The notes under the pieces were generated by a model that made no database searches, was not told where the DNA came from, and worked only from the letters and a program-made list of their open reading frames with translations. 42,693 nucleotides of DNA from an uncultured Clostridia bacterium. Its GTDB lineage: Bacteria; Bacillota; Clostridia; Christensenellales; UBA1242. Positions 8,152 to 15,908 of the stretch are shown here, piece after piece. Where the stretch lies: the NCBI GenBank assembly GCA_944381105.1, contig CALWJU010000005.1:1-42693 (forward strand). The letters run 5' to 3'. Every line of letters begins with the position of its first letter. Position 1 is the stretch's first letter. Position numbers and translations under genes: made by a program.

Positions 8152-9366
8152 ATGGTAACATTACAAACTGCTGAAAGTGCTTTGAAAAATGTTTATTTAG
8201 GTGTAGTTGCAAATCAACTTAACGTGAATGCAAACCCACTTTTAGCGAAAATTAAACATTCAAGTAAAGACGTTTGGGGTAAAGAAGTAAGAAAATTAGC
8301 CCCATTTGGTATTAATGGAGGAATTGGTGCAGGAAGTGAGGAAGGTGCTCTTCCAACCTCTTCTGGAAATGGCTACGTTCAATTTGTGGCAGACCTTAAA
8401 AACCTCTATGGAAAGATTGAAATATCTGATAAAGCAATCAGAGCATCCGCTAATAATATAGGTGCTTTTGTAAATCTATTGTCAGATGAAATGGAAGGAC
8501 TTGTAAAAGCAAGTTCATTCAATTTAGGAAGAATGCTTTATGGTGATGGCACAGGACTACTTGCAACTGCAAGTTCTCAAAGTGGAACAACTGTAACTTG
8601 CGATAAAGTAAACAACTTGATCGAAGGTATGCTTATTGACGTATACAACGGAGCAAGCAAGGTAAATACTTCACCGCTTAAAATTACCTATGTTGATAGA
8701 GTAAATAAACAATTTAATTATGAGACAAGTTCGGCTGTAACAATTTCAAACGGATATAAATTTTATGTACAAGGTTCAAAAGATTTTGAAATCTCAGGAC
8801 TTGGCAAGATTTTTGACTCAACTCAAACTTCAATTTATGGAGTTAGCAAGACTGATTATCCATGGCTTAAACCTTATGTAAGTTCAACTTCTACTGAAAT
8901 TTCTGATATCCTTATTCAACAGGCAGTTGACTTCCTTGATATGAATGTTGATTCTAAGATAAACTTTATTACTTGTTCAAGTCAAGTAAGAAGAGCATAT
9001 CAAGAATATCTCGGTGCTTATAGAAGAAATATCGACATTACCGAACTTGAAGGTGGCTACAAGACTATCACACATAATGGTATACCAGTTGTTGCTGATA
9101 GATTTGTTGATGATGACACTATGTATTTACTTAACACTGATGACTTTACCATCCATGAACTTTGCGACTGGAAATGGCTTGAAGGTGAGGATGGAAGAAT
9201 CTTGAAACAAAACCAAGGTTATCCAACTTATAGTGCTACTCTTGTTAAGTATGCTGAACTTATTTGCGACAAACCATGCGGACAGGCAAAAATATCTGGA
9301 ATTAAATCAACAGTTACAAATCCATTTACAAGTAACGTTACAGTAAATACTGGAAGCGAAGAATAA
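8152..9366 (+). CDS. phage major capsid protein
   Basis: A 404-residue protein with the composition and order expected of an HK97-fold coat protein of the P22-like branch: a short helical N-terminus, a 'KDVWGKEVRKLAPFGINGG' strand region, 'DLKNLYGKIEISDKAIRAS' (the usual 'phage coat switches from elongated loop to spine helix' zone), a helical 'LLSDEMEGLVKASSFNLGRML' spine near residues 108-130, and a C-terminal P-domain-like part with 'CDWKWLEG'. It has an excellent AGGAG ribosome site, a 97-base AT-rich leader after the scaffold gene and its own terminator, so it is likely the most abundantly made product. Codon use is like the host's. Confidence 0.85.
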   Translation: MVTLQTAESALKNVYLGVVANQLNVNANPLLAKIKHSSKDVWGKEVRKLAPFGINGGIGAGSEEGALPTSSGNGYVQFVADLKNLYGKIEISDKAIRASANNIGAFVNLLSDEMEGLVKASSFNLGRMLYGDGTGLLATASSQSGTTVTCDKVNNLIEGMLIDVYNGASKVNTSPLKITYVDRVNKQFNYETSSAVTISNGYKFYVQGSKDFEISGLGKIFDSTQTSIYGVSKTDYPWLKPYVSSTSTEISDILIQQAVDFLDMNVDSKINFITCSSQVRRAYQEYLGAYRRNIDITELEGGYKTITHNGIPVVADRFVDDDTMYLLNTDDFTIHELCDWKWLEGEDGRILKQNQGYPTYSATLVKYAELICDKPCGQAKISGIKSTVTNPFTSNVTVNTGSEE

Positions 9367-9372
9367 GAATAG

Positions 9373-9405
9373 AAAAAGGCAAAAAAACAAATTTTTGCCT
9401 TTTTT
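9373..9405 (+). terminator. terminator after major capsid gene
   Basis: A 13-bp stem (9373-9385 with 9392-9404) with a 6-base loop, flanked by A- and T-runs. It sits inside the cassette, so some transcripts should end after the capsid gene and downstream genes should be made in lower amounts. Confidence 0.85.
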
Positions 9406-9424
9406 ATCTATTTTGGAGGTTATT

Positions 9425-9739
9425 TTGAAAAATTATCTAGAAATAAGAGACGATGTTTATTATATTTGTCAAAGACTAAAAGAAATTGATATGTCATATT
9501 TTGTGTTGTTTAATTTATCAAATAAAAAATATGAAATTCATTCGTCAGAGCAAAAGGACAGTTATTGTTTTACTATTCCTTTTGACTTGCTAGATGAGAG
9601 GACAATATCTTACGCCTTAAAGACGAGAAGTGATAGGCGTGATAAAATAATCGAAGAAATAGAGAAAAACAATATGGAAAATTATAATAAAATGATAAAA
9701 GAACAAGTAAACTTGTTAAAGGAGGCATTATGTCAGTAA
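9425..9739 (+). CDS. small phage protein of unknown function
   Basis: A 104-residue protein between the capsid and adaptor genes. It starts at TTG 9425: a GGAGG site lies exactly five bases upstream, whereas an in-frame start further upstream would sit within the terminator. The N-terminal half reads as a small mixed fold (YYICQRLKEID, then FVLFNLSNKKYEI), and the C-terminal half as one long charged helix. I do not recognise a family. The 'CQRLKEID..YFVLFN..NKKYEIHS' pattern occurs in small phage head proteins of unknown role; the position suggests a head-completion or decoration function. Its end overlaps the adaptor start by ten bases. Confidence 0.7.
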   Translation: MKNYLEIRDDVYYICQRLKEIDMSYFVLFNLSNKKYEIHSSEQKDSYCFTIPFDLLDERTISYALKTRSDRRDKIIEEIEKNNMENYNKMIKEQVNLLKEALCQ

Positions 9740-10281
9740 AAGATATAATAATACTTGCCTGTGATTTTACAGAAAATAAAGAGTTAGGGAAGGCGCTTGA
9801 ATCCAATACGGCTTTGACAGATGAACAAAACGAGATTGTATCAGAACTTGAAAAGTGTTTTAATTTAGTCAATAATGAGGTTGCAAGTGAGTATTTCCCA
9901 ATATTAAAATGCGAAAACGTTAAACCGATAAATTTTAAGGTCTCACTATCATCTTTGTCTAGTCCAGTACTGCGAGTAGTCAGTGTACAAGATAGTCAAT
10001 GTAGAAAGGTTAAATTTAAAGTCTACGATAATTATCTTATGGCATTTGCAAATGATGTAAACGTAATCTATCAGTCATTGCCAAATGACCTCTCAATTAA
10101 TGATGATTTTTATACTACAATACCTAATAGGGTTTATGCCTATGGTGTAGCAAGAGAATATTATTTTCTACATACGCTTTTTGATGAGGCGGATATTTGG
10201 GAAGAGCGTTTTAAGGATGTACTATCAATTTTGCAAGGCAGACGCAGTGAGGTGCGTATACCTCAAAGGAGATTTTTATAA
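9730..10281 (+). CDS. putative head-tail adaptor (P22 gp4-like)
   Basis: A 183-residue protein whose position after the coat gene and helical composition fit a connector that binds below the portal ring. The N-terminal helices, a central beta-rich segment with basic residues, and the C-terminal helix 'YAYGVAREYYFLHTLFDEA' are as in gp4/gp6-type adaptors, which form a 12-fold ring and open the way for the tail. It starts at ATG 9730 with an AAGGAGG site, overlapping the previous gene; its stop overlaps the next start as TAATG. Confidence is moderate: the assignment rests on order, size and fold-like pattern rather than on catalytic residues. Confidence 0.62.
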   Translation: MSVKDIIILACDFTENKELGKALESNTALTDEQNEIVSELEKCFNLVNNEVASEYFPILKCENVKPINFKVSLSSLSSPVLRVVSVQDSQCRKVKFKVYDNYLMAFANDVNVIYQSLPNDLSINDDFYTTIPNRVYAYGVAREYYFLHTLFDEADIWEERFKDVLSILQGRRSEVRIPQRRFL

Positions 10282-11762
10282 TGTTTTACAGAAATACATT
10301 AAAAACGCTCTCTACAAAAGAAAAGGAAATTGAGTATTCTCTATTTGATAAAAATCCAATAGATACTAGTGATGATAGACAGGATATAACAAGTGGAATT
10401 AGTACCTATAATTTTATTACAGAAAGTGGAGCATTAAAGACAGGGTATGGATTTGAAGAACTCAAAATGCCAACCTCTCGTACAGAACTTGACAATGAAA
10501 CTGATATTGTTTTTAGGGGTGAGGAAATTTACTCAATATGGTCAATGAAGTGGTATGATAGTCAAAATGATAGAAATAATTATTATCTATTTTACTACAA
10601 TGATGAGGGATACATCTGTTATGATAACTTATTTAATATAAGATATGCCTCTTATGTTGTGCTAAATGATTTTACAGAAGTCCCTTATGCTTTATATTAT
10701 AGGATAGATGGTGAAGACTTATTGTTGTTTTTTGGTGAGGGTGAGAATTTGCTTGTCGTGAGTGATGGTGAAGAAAACACAATCAGCAGTGCTCCGATAA
10801 TAAAATCTTGTTGTTCTCATTATGGGAAACTTTTTGCCATTACCGCTTCACCAGATAGTCAACTTGTGTATAGTGAGGATGTTGATGTAACCTCTTGGAC
10901 TGATGAAAAGACTAAAAATTTAGACTTTACTGACGAGAGAGGTTGTCTTAATAAAATCATTTCCTTTAATGATTATGTCTATGTATTCCGTGATTATGGG
11001 ATAACACAACTTTCAATCTATGGTTCGGATGAAGAATTTTCTATCAGCCATTTATACCTTTCTGATAGTTATATTTATCCTAATACTATCACTCAAAGTG
11101 GAGATAATGTATATTTTTTAGAAAGAAACTCTCTTAAATATTTCAATGGTTCTTCTGTACGAGAACTTAAACTTGATTGTAAAAATCTACTTTCAAAAAC
11201 ACAGCCAAGCCCACAAGCAACCTGTTTTGAAGGCAAGATTTATCTTGCGTGCAGATGTAACTATGGTGATGACGAGACGGTTGGATGTGAATCTTACAGC
11301 GAAGGCTATATAAATAATACTCTTCTTGTCTATGATATAGAAAATGAGCGAGTTGAAATTTTAAGGGGAGTTGATATAAACAAACTACTTCCATTAAACA
11401 ACCCTTTAAAGTCAAAACTTATAGCGTGTTTTAACAATGAGCATATAGGTAAAATAGGAGAAATCACGCATGACGGAAAAATATTCGGTAATGCAATGCC
11501 TGCATTGTGGCAAAGTGTAAAGACAGATTTAGGTTATCATGGAAAAAAGAAAAGGATTAAGTACTTTACCATAAAGACAGAGGCAGATGCGGTAGTAACA
11601 TTGTCAAGTGAAAAAATGACAAAACAATTTCAGATAAATGGTAAGGATTATATACAAAAAATACCAACATTTGTATTAGGCAATGAGTTTAGTGTTAAGA
11701 TAACCTCTTCTGGAAATGCAAATATAAGCAATTTTGTATTGGTGGCAAATGTTAAAGAATGA
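10281..11762 (+). CDS. beta-propeller tail hub/stabilisation protein (P22 gp10-like)
   Basis: A 493-residue, beta-rich protein with repeated blades containing 'aromatic-x-aromatic' strands (YIYPN, YVYVFRDYGI, NVYFLERNSLKYFNG) spaced by about 45-60 residues, consistent with a beta-propeller. P22 gp10 (472 residues) is a propeller-containing protein that plugs the portal and joins the tail; size, order after gp4-like, and the 'FRDYGITQLSIYG' blade agree with that. In a phage it needs a tail needle and tailspikes, neither of which follows here. It is coupled by TAATG to the adaptor. A different propeller tail protein is possible. Confidence 0.6.
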   Translation: MFYRNTLKTLSTKEKEIEYSLFDKNPIDTSDDRQDITSGISTYNFITESGALKTGYGFEELKMPTSRTELDNETDIVFRGEEIYSIWSMKWYDSQNDRNNYYLFYYNDEGYICYDNLFNIRYASYVVLNDFTEVPYALYYRIDGEDLLLFFGEGENLLVVSDGEENTISSAPIIKSCCSHYGKLFAITASPDSQLVYSEDVDVTSWTDEKTKNLDFTDERGCLNKIISFNDYVYVFRDYGITQLSIYGSDEEFSISHLYLSDSYIYPNTITQSGDNVYFLERNSLKYFNGSSVRELKLDCKNLLSKTQPSPQATCFEGKIYLACRCNYGDDETVGCESYSEGYINNTLLVYDIENERVEILRGVDINKLLPLNNPLKSKLIACFNNEHIGKIGEITHDGKIFGNAMPALWQSVKTDLGYHGKKKRIKYFTIKTEADAVVTLSSEKMTKQFQINGKDYIQKIPTFVLGNEFSVKITSSGNANISNFVLVANVKE

Positions 11763-11890
11763 AAATTACATATAAAAATAAAATGAAACTGATTAAAAGA
11801 GAGTATATTTTACATGAAGAAAATATTTTCCAAGACGTTCTAAACATAGAAAATAAGGAGAATATCAAATGGATTTCTGGTCAGAATTTT
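11759..11890 (+). CDS. possible 43-residue phage ORF
   Basis: An open frame of 43 codons starts at an ATG overlapping the stop of the propeller gene (ATGA) and ends 22 bases inside the next gene. It is basic at the N-terminus and polar at the end. The stop/start overlap suggests translational coupling, and it fills an otherwise unexplained 106-base gap in a tightly packed operon. Its own ribosome site is weak. No family is recognised, and it may not be expressed. Confidence 0.4.
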
Positions 11891-12093
11891 TGAAAAGTGT
11901 AGTTAGTTACGGCGTATTTGCAATGCTCTTTGTATTTTTATTTTTCTATCAACTAAAAGATAGTGCAAAAAGGGAAGAGGGATATCGTGAAACGATTGAG
12001 GCTCTTGCTGATAGTTTGCAAGTTATGAATGATGTAAAAGAGCAGGTTGAGAGACTCGTTGACCTTATGGAAAGGAGGGAAAATGAAGAATAG
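11869..12093 (+). CDS. BhlA/UviB-type holin-like protein
   Basis: A 74-residue protein with one transmembrane helix (about residues 13-28, VVSYGVFAMLFVFLFFYQL) followed by a charged amphipathic helix containing 'REEGYRETIEALAD'. This is the arrangement of the BhlA/UviB bacteriocin-associated holin family, in which the tail faces the cytosol. An AAGGAG ribosome site precedes the ATG. It overlaps the second holin-like gene by 11 bases. In phages such proteins time lysis by making membrane holes; here no endolysin gene is next to it, which is unusual. Confidence 0.78.
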   Translation: MDFWSEFLKSVVSYGVFAMLFVFLFFYQLKDSAKREEGYRETIEALADSLQVMNDVKEQVERLVDLMERRENEE

Positions 12094-12358
12094 ATTTAAG
12101 TCATATAGTTTTTGGACTGCCCTTGCTGGTGCAGTTGTCGTTCTTTTAAATGCTCTTGGTGATTGTTTTGGCTTTTCGGTGGATAATGATCTCGTGAAAG
12201 GGCTTATTATGGCAGTTGCAGGTGTCTTAGTCGTACTTGGAATAGTAACAATGCCAAATAATGATGATAGCACAGGTCAAGATAAAGTTGAAGAGAATAA
12301 AGATGAAGAAACAACTGATGACAAAAATGAGGGTAGCGACAAAACTAGTGATAATTAA
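12083..12358 (+). CDS. phage holin, phi LC3/LL-H-like, with acidic tail
   Basis: A 91-residue protein with two hydrophobic helices (about residues 9-25 and 34-57) separated by a short turn, then a strongly acidic, Asp/Glu/Lys-rich tail of about 30 residues. The start 'FKSYSFWTALAGAVVVLLNALG' matches the phi LC3-type holin family (N.W.. KN..FW..L). I chose ATG 12083, preceded by AGGAGGG at good spacing; the longer form would begin inside the previous gene. As last gene of the cassette it is followed by a strong terminator. With the BhlA-like gene it forms a holin pair, but no lysin follows. Confidence 0.8.
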   Translation: MKNRFKSYSFWTALAGAVVVLLNALGDCFGFSVDNDLVKGLIMAVAGVLVVLGIVTMPNNDDSTGQDKVEENKDEETTDDKNEGSDKTSDN

Positions 12359-12369
12359 ATATTAATTAA

Positions 12370-12449
12370 AACACTTGCCTAGCAATATTCTTTGAGATGA
12401 CATATATAAAATTTTATTGTCATTTCTTTTGCTAGGTAGGTGTTTTTTT
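12370..12449 (+). terminator. compound terminator closing the phage cassette
   Basis: A 16-bp stem with two wobble pairs (12370-12385 with 12429-12444) encloses a second hairpin (GATGACA with TGTCATT) and is followed by a seven-T run. It isolates the cassette from the lipoprotein gene downstream. Confidence 0.85.
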
Positions 12450-12480
12450 ATAAAATTTTTTAATTTTTGTAAAAATATGA

Positions 12481-12508
12481 TTGAATTTTATAAAATTTAT
12501 GATATAAT
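12481..12508 (+). promoter_or_regulatory. promoter of lipoprotein gene 12527
   Basis: TTGAAT (12481-12486), 16-base spacer, TATAAT (12503-12508), with an AAGGTG ribosome site and the ATG following 18 bases after the -10. Confidence 0.65.
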
Positions 12509-12526
12509 ATTGGCATAAGGTGAAAT

Positions 12527-13642
12527 ATGAAAGATGAGGAACTTTTAAAATCAACTAAAAAACCATATGCTTTGAAATTTTTAAACAAAAAAACTATTGG
12601 CAGTGTTGTATTAGGAATAGCAGTCGGTTCTGCTTTTGCTTTTGGTGGGTGCGATATGGCTAGTGTGGCATCTGAGCAAGATGATATAAATCAAGACAAT
12701 GATACAATTGTGATACCTGGCGACGAGGATGAGACAGATAACGATAATCCAATTGAAGAAGAACCTGAACCAGAACCTGAACCAGAGCCTGAGCCAGAAC
12801 CTGAGCCAGAACCAGAACCTGATATAGTCCCAAAAAATGTTAGTGAATTGTTTGCAAGTAGCAGTGATAAGTACAGGTCTATTGTTGCAGACACATTAAA
12901 CGAATATCTCAGTGAAAATATGATTTTTAGAGCATTAGACGAAGCAGAGTATGACATGAATAACGTTGAAGACGTGAAATGGGAAATCAATGATGATGGT
13001 AGCGGTAATATTGAAAATATAAGGATGTTCTTCTTTTACAACTTTACAGATACAACAAAGACATATTTCGTGCAAAATGTACAGCCAAAGATTGATATCA
13101 CCCTAGATAACTTAATTAATCCTAGTGCAGAAACTTTAAATCAAACGTTTGACGCCGATTTCTATTTTGGTGCGAAATACACAGTAGATTATAGTTTTGA
13201 CTTTGACCCATCTGTGCAAGAGGAGAGAGAGGAATTAAAAAATTCAGTAAATGAAAAAGTGCTAAATGACGGCAATATGTTAATTACCGATAATATTACA
13301 TATTCTGCATTGAAAGATGAGGGAACAAGGTTTACGCCTGCACTAGATGGTTTATCGAGAGAAATTACAATATGTAATATTACAGAAAATGGTTATGAAG
13401 AATATCATATAAGAATTAAGGAAAATACAGAAGATAATAGCGATACTGCTTTGATTGAGAATTTAAATGAAGGAAATTATGTATTTATTCCGTATGGGCA
13501 TAGGTCTAATTCTTTCTCAAATCAATTTATTGAAACAGATGAATTTAGCAAAAATAACGAAGAAAACAGTGAAATCGTGGCAACAAACTATAAATTCGTT
13601 GCAATAAATGATAAAAATGAAGAGGAAGAGTACGAGTTGTAA
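12527..13642 (+). CDS. lipoprotein with Glu-Pro repeat stalk, unknown function
   Basis: A 371-residue predicted lipoprotein. A basic, unusually long N-region (about residues 1-23) leads into a hydrophobic segment and a lipobox-like AFGGC near residues 39-43, so Cys43 would be lipidated. An acidic linker follows, then about eleven Glu-Pro repeats (about residues 78-99), which would form a stiff stalk projecting through the wall. The C-terminal domain (residues 105-371) is acidic and mixed alpha/beta and is not recognised. A dedicated promoter and terminator make it monocistronic. The downstream gene is another large acidic lipoprotein, which suggests both work at the cell surface. Confidence 0.75.
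   Translation: MKDEELLKSTKKPYALKFLNKKTIGSVVLGIAVGSAFAFGGCDMASVASEQDDINQDNDTIVIPGDEDETDNDNPIEEEPEPEPEPEPEPEPEPEPEPDIVPKNVSELFASSSDKYRSIVADTLNEYLSENMIFRALDEAEYDMNNVEDVKWEINDDGSGNIENIRMFFFYNFTDTTKTYFVQNVQPKIDITLDNLINPSAETLNQTFDADFYFGAKYTVDYSFDFDPSVQEEREELKNSVNEKVLNDGNMLITDNITYSALKDEGTRFTPALDGLSREITICNITENGYEEYHIRIKENTEDNSDTALIENLNEGNYVFIPYGHRSNSFSNQFIETDEFSKNNEENSEIVATNYKFVAINDKNEEEEYEL
12762..12826 (+). repeat. hexanucleotide-based Glu-Pro coding repeat
   Basis: About eleven tandem GAR-CCW codon pairs encode the Glu-Pro stalk of the lipoprotein. Third positions vary between A/G and T/A, so the array is old rather than freshly slipped. It remains a candidate length-variable locus. Confidence 0.8.
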
Positions 13643-13680
13643 ACTAACACAGAAAAGACATAAAAATATTTAATAGTTTA

Positions 13681-13706
13681 AAAGGGCGAGAAAATCGTCC
13701 TTTTTT
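13681..13706 (+). terminator. terminator after lipoprotein gene 12527
   Basis: A 9-bp stem AAAGGGCGA / TCGTCCTTT (13681-13689 with 13695-13703; one G-T pair) with a 5-base loop, then T-run to 13706. Confidence 0.8.
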
Positions 13707-13726
13707 GCTAAAAATAAGATAAAAAG

Positions 13727-13755
13727 TTGATTTTTATAGCAAATAGGGTTAAAAT
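13727..13755 (+). promoter_or_regulatory. promoter of lipoprotein gene 13762 (predicted leaderless)
   Basis: TTGATT (13727-13732), 17-base spacer, TAAAAT (13750-13755), then six bases to the ATG at 13762. No ribosome site fits between the -10 and the start codon. Confidence 0.6.
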
Positions 13756-13761
13756 AGAATT

Positions 13762-15747
13762 ATGACGAAGAAGAGTGGAATATTTTTTAAAATTTTTGCA
13801 GTTTGCATGATAATATGCTTTGCCTTTTTGGGAGTAGGTTGCATGGGACAGCCAGGCGATGCAGGTGGCGACCTTGATGGTGATGATATAATAGGCGATG
13901 CCTCAGCGTTAAATTTATATGGGACAAAGGTTCTATATAGACCAGACGATTATGACTATAATGTAGGCTCTGGTGCACAAAATGGTGAGGTAAATGATTA
14001 TTATGGACAGTTTGCTTATTACATTTTGCGTGATCTATTTAATATGTATGCTTTAACAGATGAGAATTTAGTATTAGGAAGCGTTGATGGCGAAAGTGGA
14101 AGATTGCCAGATTTTGAAGAGTCAAACATTGCCTATCTTTACGATAGCAATAGATATAAAGTAGATACAATAGGCTATGTAACTAATGCGGTTATTATTG
14201 GCGACGATGAAAGTCAAACTCAAACTGAACTTGAAAATCCTTTTTATGTAGTTGGTGCAGACCTTTCTGTTAAGTGGAATTGGACAATAGAGGCGGATAC
14301 AGCCGAAGAAAATTTAAAAGCTTTTATCTATGCTGATACTACTCAAAGTGGTGTAACACCAGTTCAACAAGATGATCATGTATATGTCAATGTAGGGCAA
14401 TCGCCATCACAGGCAATAGAACAATATTACACATCCGAAGAAAACTTTGCTATTTCTACATATCAAGAATTATTTCTCTCGACGAGTGATCCGACTGATT
14501 ATGAAAACTATTCAGACCTTGTTAAAGCACTCGAATATGTTATCTATTGCTATGCGGTAGATTATGATGATTTTGATGCGGTAACAGTAGAATATGATGA
14601 TGAGTCCATCACGGTGCAAATAGGCGACTTCGAAAGTGTAGATGAGGCATTACAAGAGGCAAAAGATAGATTTACAGTTTTAGGTTCTTATGTAGGGCTT
14701 GTAGATAGACAAATCACAAAAATACAAAATTGGGTATTAAATAATATTATTGGCGATAATGCTCTCAATGATGACGACCTTTTTTCATCCTATCAAAATG
14801 TTACCGTATACATGAATGAAAGTGGAGAAATTTTAGGATATAATTTCAATGATTCGAACACTTCATCATCACATAGCGTGCTGGGTCGAGATTATCAAAC
14901 TGCGGTTGAAAACATCATCTCGGGTGTAAGTCAATATGTCTTAATTGGCGACGGCGTTACAATAGACCAAAGATTTTTAGCCTCCGAGATGGCGGAATAT
15001 GTTGGAGATATGTTCTTAATAGCAGATGATACAAATTTTCCAGCAGAGTCTACCTTGCCAACTCATATTCCAGCACAAGAATATCAGTCAGCAGTAATCA
15101 TGCCAAGAGAGAGTTTGGATATGTATGGACTTGTAATAGCGTTAAAATATGATGCCGACCTTGATGGGACAGAGGAAGGGGTCTATGACAGAGATAGGTA
15201 TATTGAAATTATAGTCGATATAAACTATTACGACTCATCCACTCAGACAAGACAGGTGCTTGCTTCAAGGCAGGTAAAAGTATATGATGGACCTTATGAT
15301 ATAAATTATTTAAACGATGGTTCAGGCGAATCGGGTGATGGAACGACTGCACCAGTTGATCATACAAGTGCTTTGATGTTCGATTTTGAGGAAGCGATTC
15401 ATGTAGGGCAATTCTCAACAGATATAGGTGGCGGTATTCTTATGACTGATGTAGGAACTGTCGGCAACTATGAGGGAGAGCCATTTATTTCAACAAATCC
15501 TCTTGTCCTTGTAGGAACAAACGACGCTCGAAGATATTATGAAATAGTGGAATATGGCACAAACCCAGAATATGATACCGACGAACTTGACCCAGGCAAG
15601 ACCTATCTATCTGGCAGGCTTAATAGTGAGATGTTCGCAGAAAATAATGGCAGTGATTATATTGAAATAACATATAAAGTAATTAAAGACGCAGGCGATA
15701 TGGATACAAATTATAAGTTCTACACAGGTATAGCATTAGTATTTTAG
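13762..15747 (+). CDS. large lipoprotein of unknown function
   Basis: A 661-residue predicted surface lipoprotein. The N-terminus (MTKKSGIFFKIF) is basic, followed by a hydrophobic stretch and a lipobox LGVGC, placing the lipidated Cys near residue 27. The mature protein is very acidic, rich in Asp, Tyr and Thr, with no recognisable catalytic motif or repeat. The Asp-rich composition could bind calcium, but no strict motif is present. The gene is monocistronic: it has a good promoter and a terminator right after the stop. The -10 box ends six bases before the ATG, so it should be translated from a leaderless mRNA. Confidence 0.75.
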   Translation: MTKKSGIFFKIFAVCMIICFAFLGVGCMGQPGDAGGDLDGDDIIGDASALNLYGTKVLYRPDDYDYNVGSGAQNGEVNDYYGQFAYYILRDLFNMYALTDENLVLGSVDGESGRLPDFEESNIAYLYDSNRYKVDTIGYVTNAVIIGDDESQTQTELENPFYVVGADLSVKWNWTIEADTAEENLKAFIYADTTQSGVTPVQQDDHVYVNVGQSPSQAIEQYYTSEENFAISTYQELFLSTSDPTDYENYSDLVKALEYVIYCYAVDYDDFDAVTVEYDDESITVQIGDFESVDEALQEAKDRFTVLGSYVGLVDRQITKIQNWVLNNIIGDNALNDDDLFSSYQNVTVYMNESGEILGYNFNDSNTSSSHSVLGRDYQTAVENIISGVSQYVLIGDGVTIDQRFLASEMAEYVGDMFLIADDTNFPAESTLPTHIPAQEYQSAVIMPRESLDMYGLVIALKYDADLDGTEEGVYDRDRYIEIIVDINYYDSSTQTRQVLASRQVKVYDGPYDINYLNDGSGESGDGTTAPVDHTSALMFDFEEAIHVGQFSTDIGGGILMTDVGTVGNYEGEPFISTNPLVLVGTNDARRYYEIVEYGTNPEYDTDELDPGKTYLSGRLNSEMFAENNGSDYIEITYKVIKDAGDMDTNYKFYTGIALVF

Positions 15748-15754
15748 TAATTTT

Positions 15755-15785
15755 AAAAGGGCAATAATACTTTTATTGTCCTTTT
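15755..15785 (+). terminator. terminator after lipoprotein gene 13762
   Basis: A stem of about 13 bp with a G-T pair (15755-15767 with about 15773-15785), short loop and T-rich 3' side. Confidence 0.75.
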
Positions 15786-15873
15786 ATTTATTATTCATTA
15801 TTATTTAATGGGAGAGATTTTTCATCAATAAGATATTGAATTTTAAAATTTTACATAAAATAACTAAAAAATA

Positions 15874-15902
15874 TTGTAAAATAATGTCTAATTTGCTAAA
15901 AT
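15874..15902 (+). promoter_or_regulatory. promoter of comEC (predicted leaderless)
   Basis: TTGTAA (15874-15879), exact 17-base spacer, TAAAAT (15897-15902), six bases, then GTG at 15909. No ribosome site. Confidence 0.6.
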
Positions 15903-15908
15903 ATTGTA

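Larger units (their letters stand above)
4994..12358 (+). mobile_element. P22-type head gene cassette (domesticated or remnant prophage)
   Basis: Eleven co-oriented, mostly overlapping genes follow one promoter: terminase-small-like, Zn-finger, portal, scaffold-like, major capsid, small protein, adaptor, gp10-like propeller, tiny ORF and two holin-like proteins. Order matches the P22 head module (portal, scaffold, coat, gp4, gp10). None of the recognisable genes is broken. No large terminase, tailspike or needle, ejection proteins, endolysin, repressor, replication or integrase gene lies inside or beside it. Boundaries are drawn from the first start codon to the last stop before a strong terminator; no attachment repeats were found. 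Confidence 0.65.

Noticed and set aside
12691..12990. 99-codon minus-strand frame with Gly-Ser repeats
   Set aside because: It is the antisense of the Glu-Pro repeat in the lipoprotein gene and has no ribosome site.
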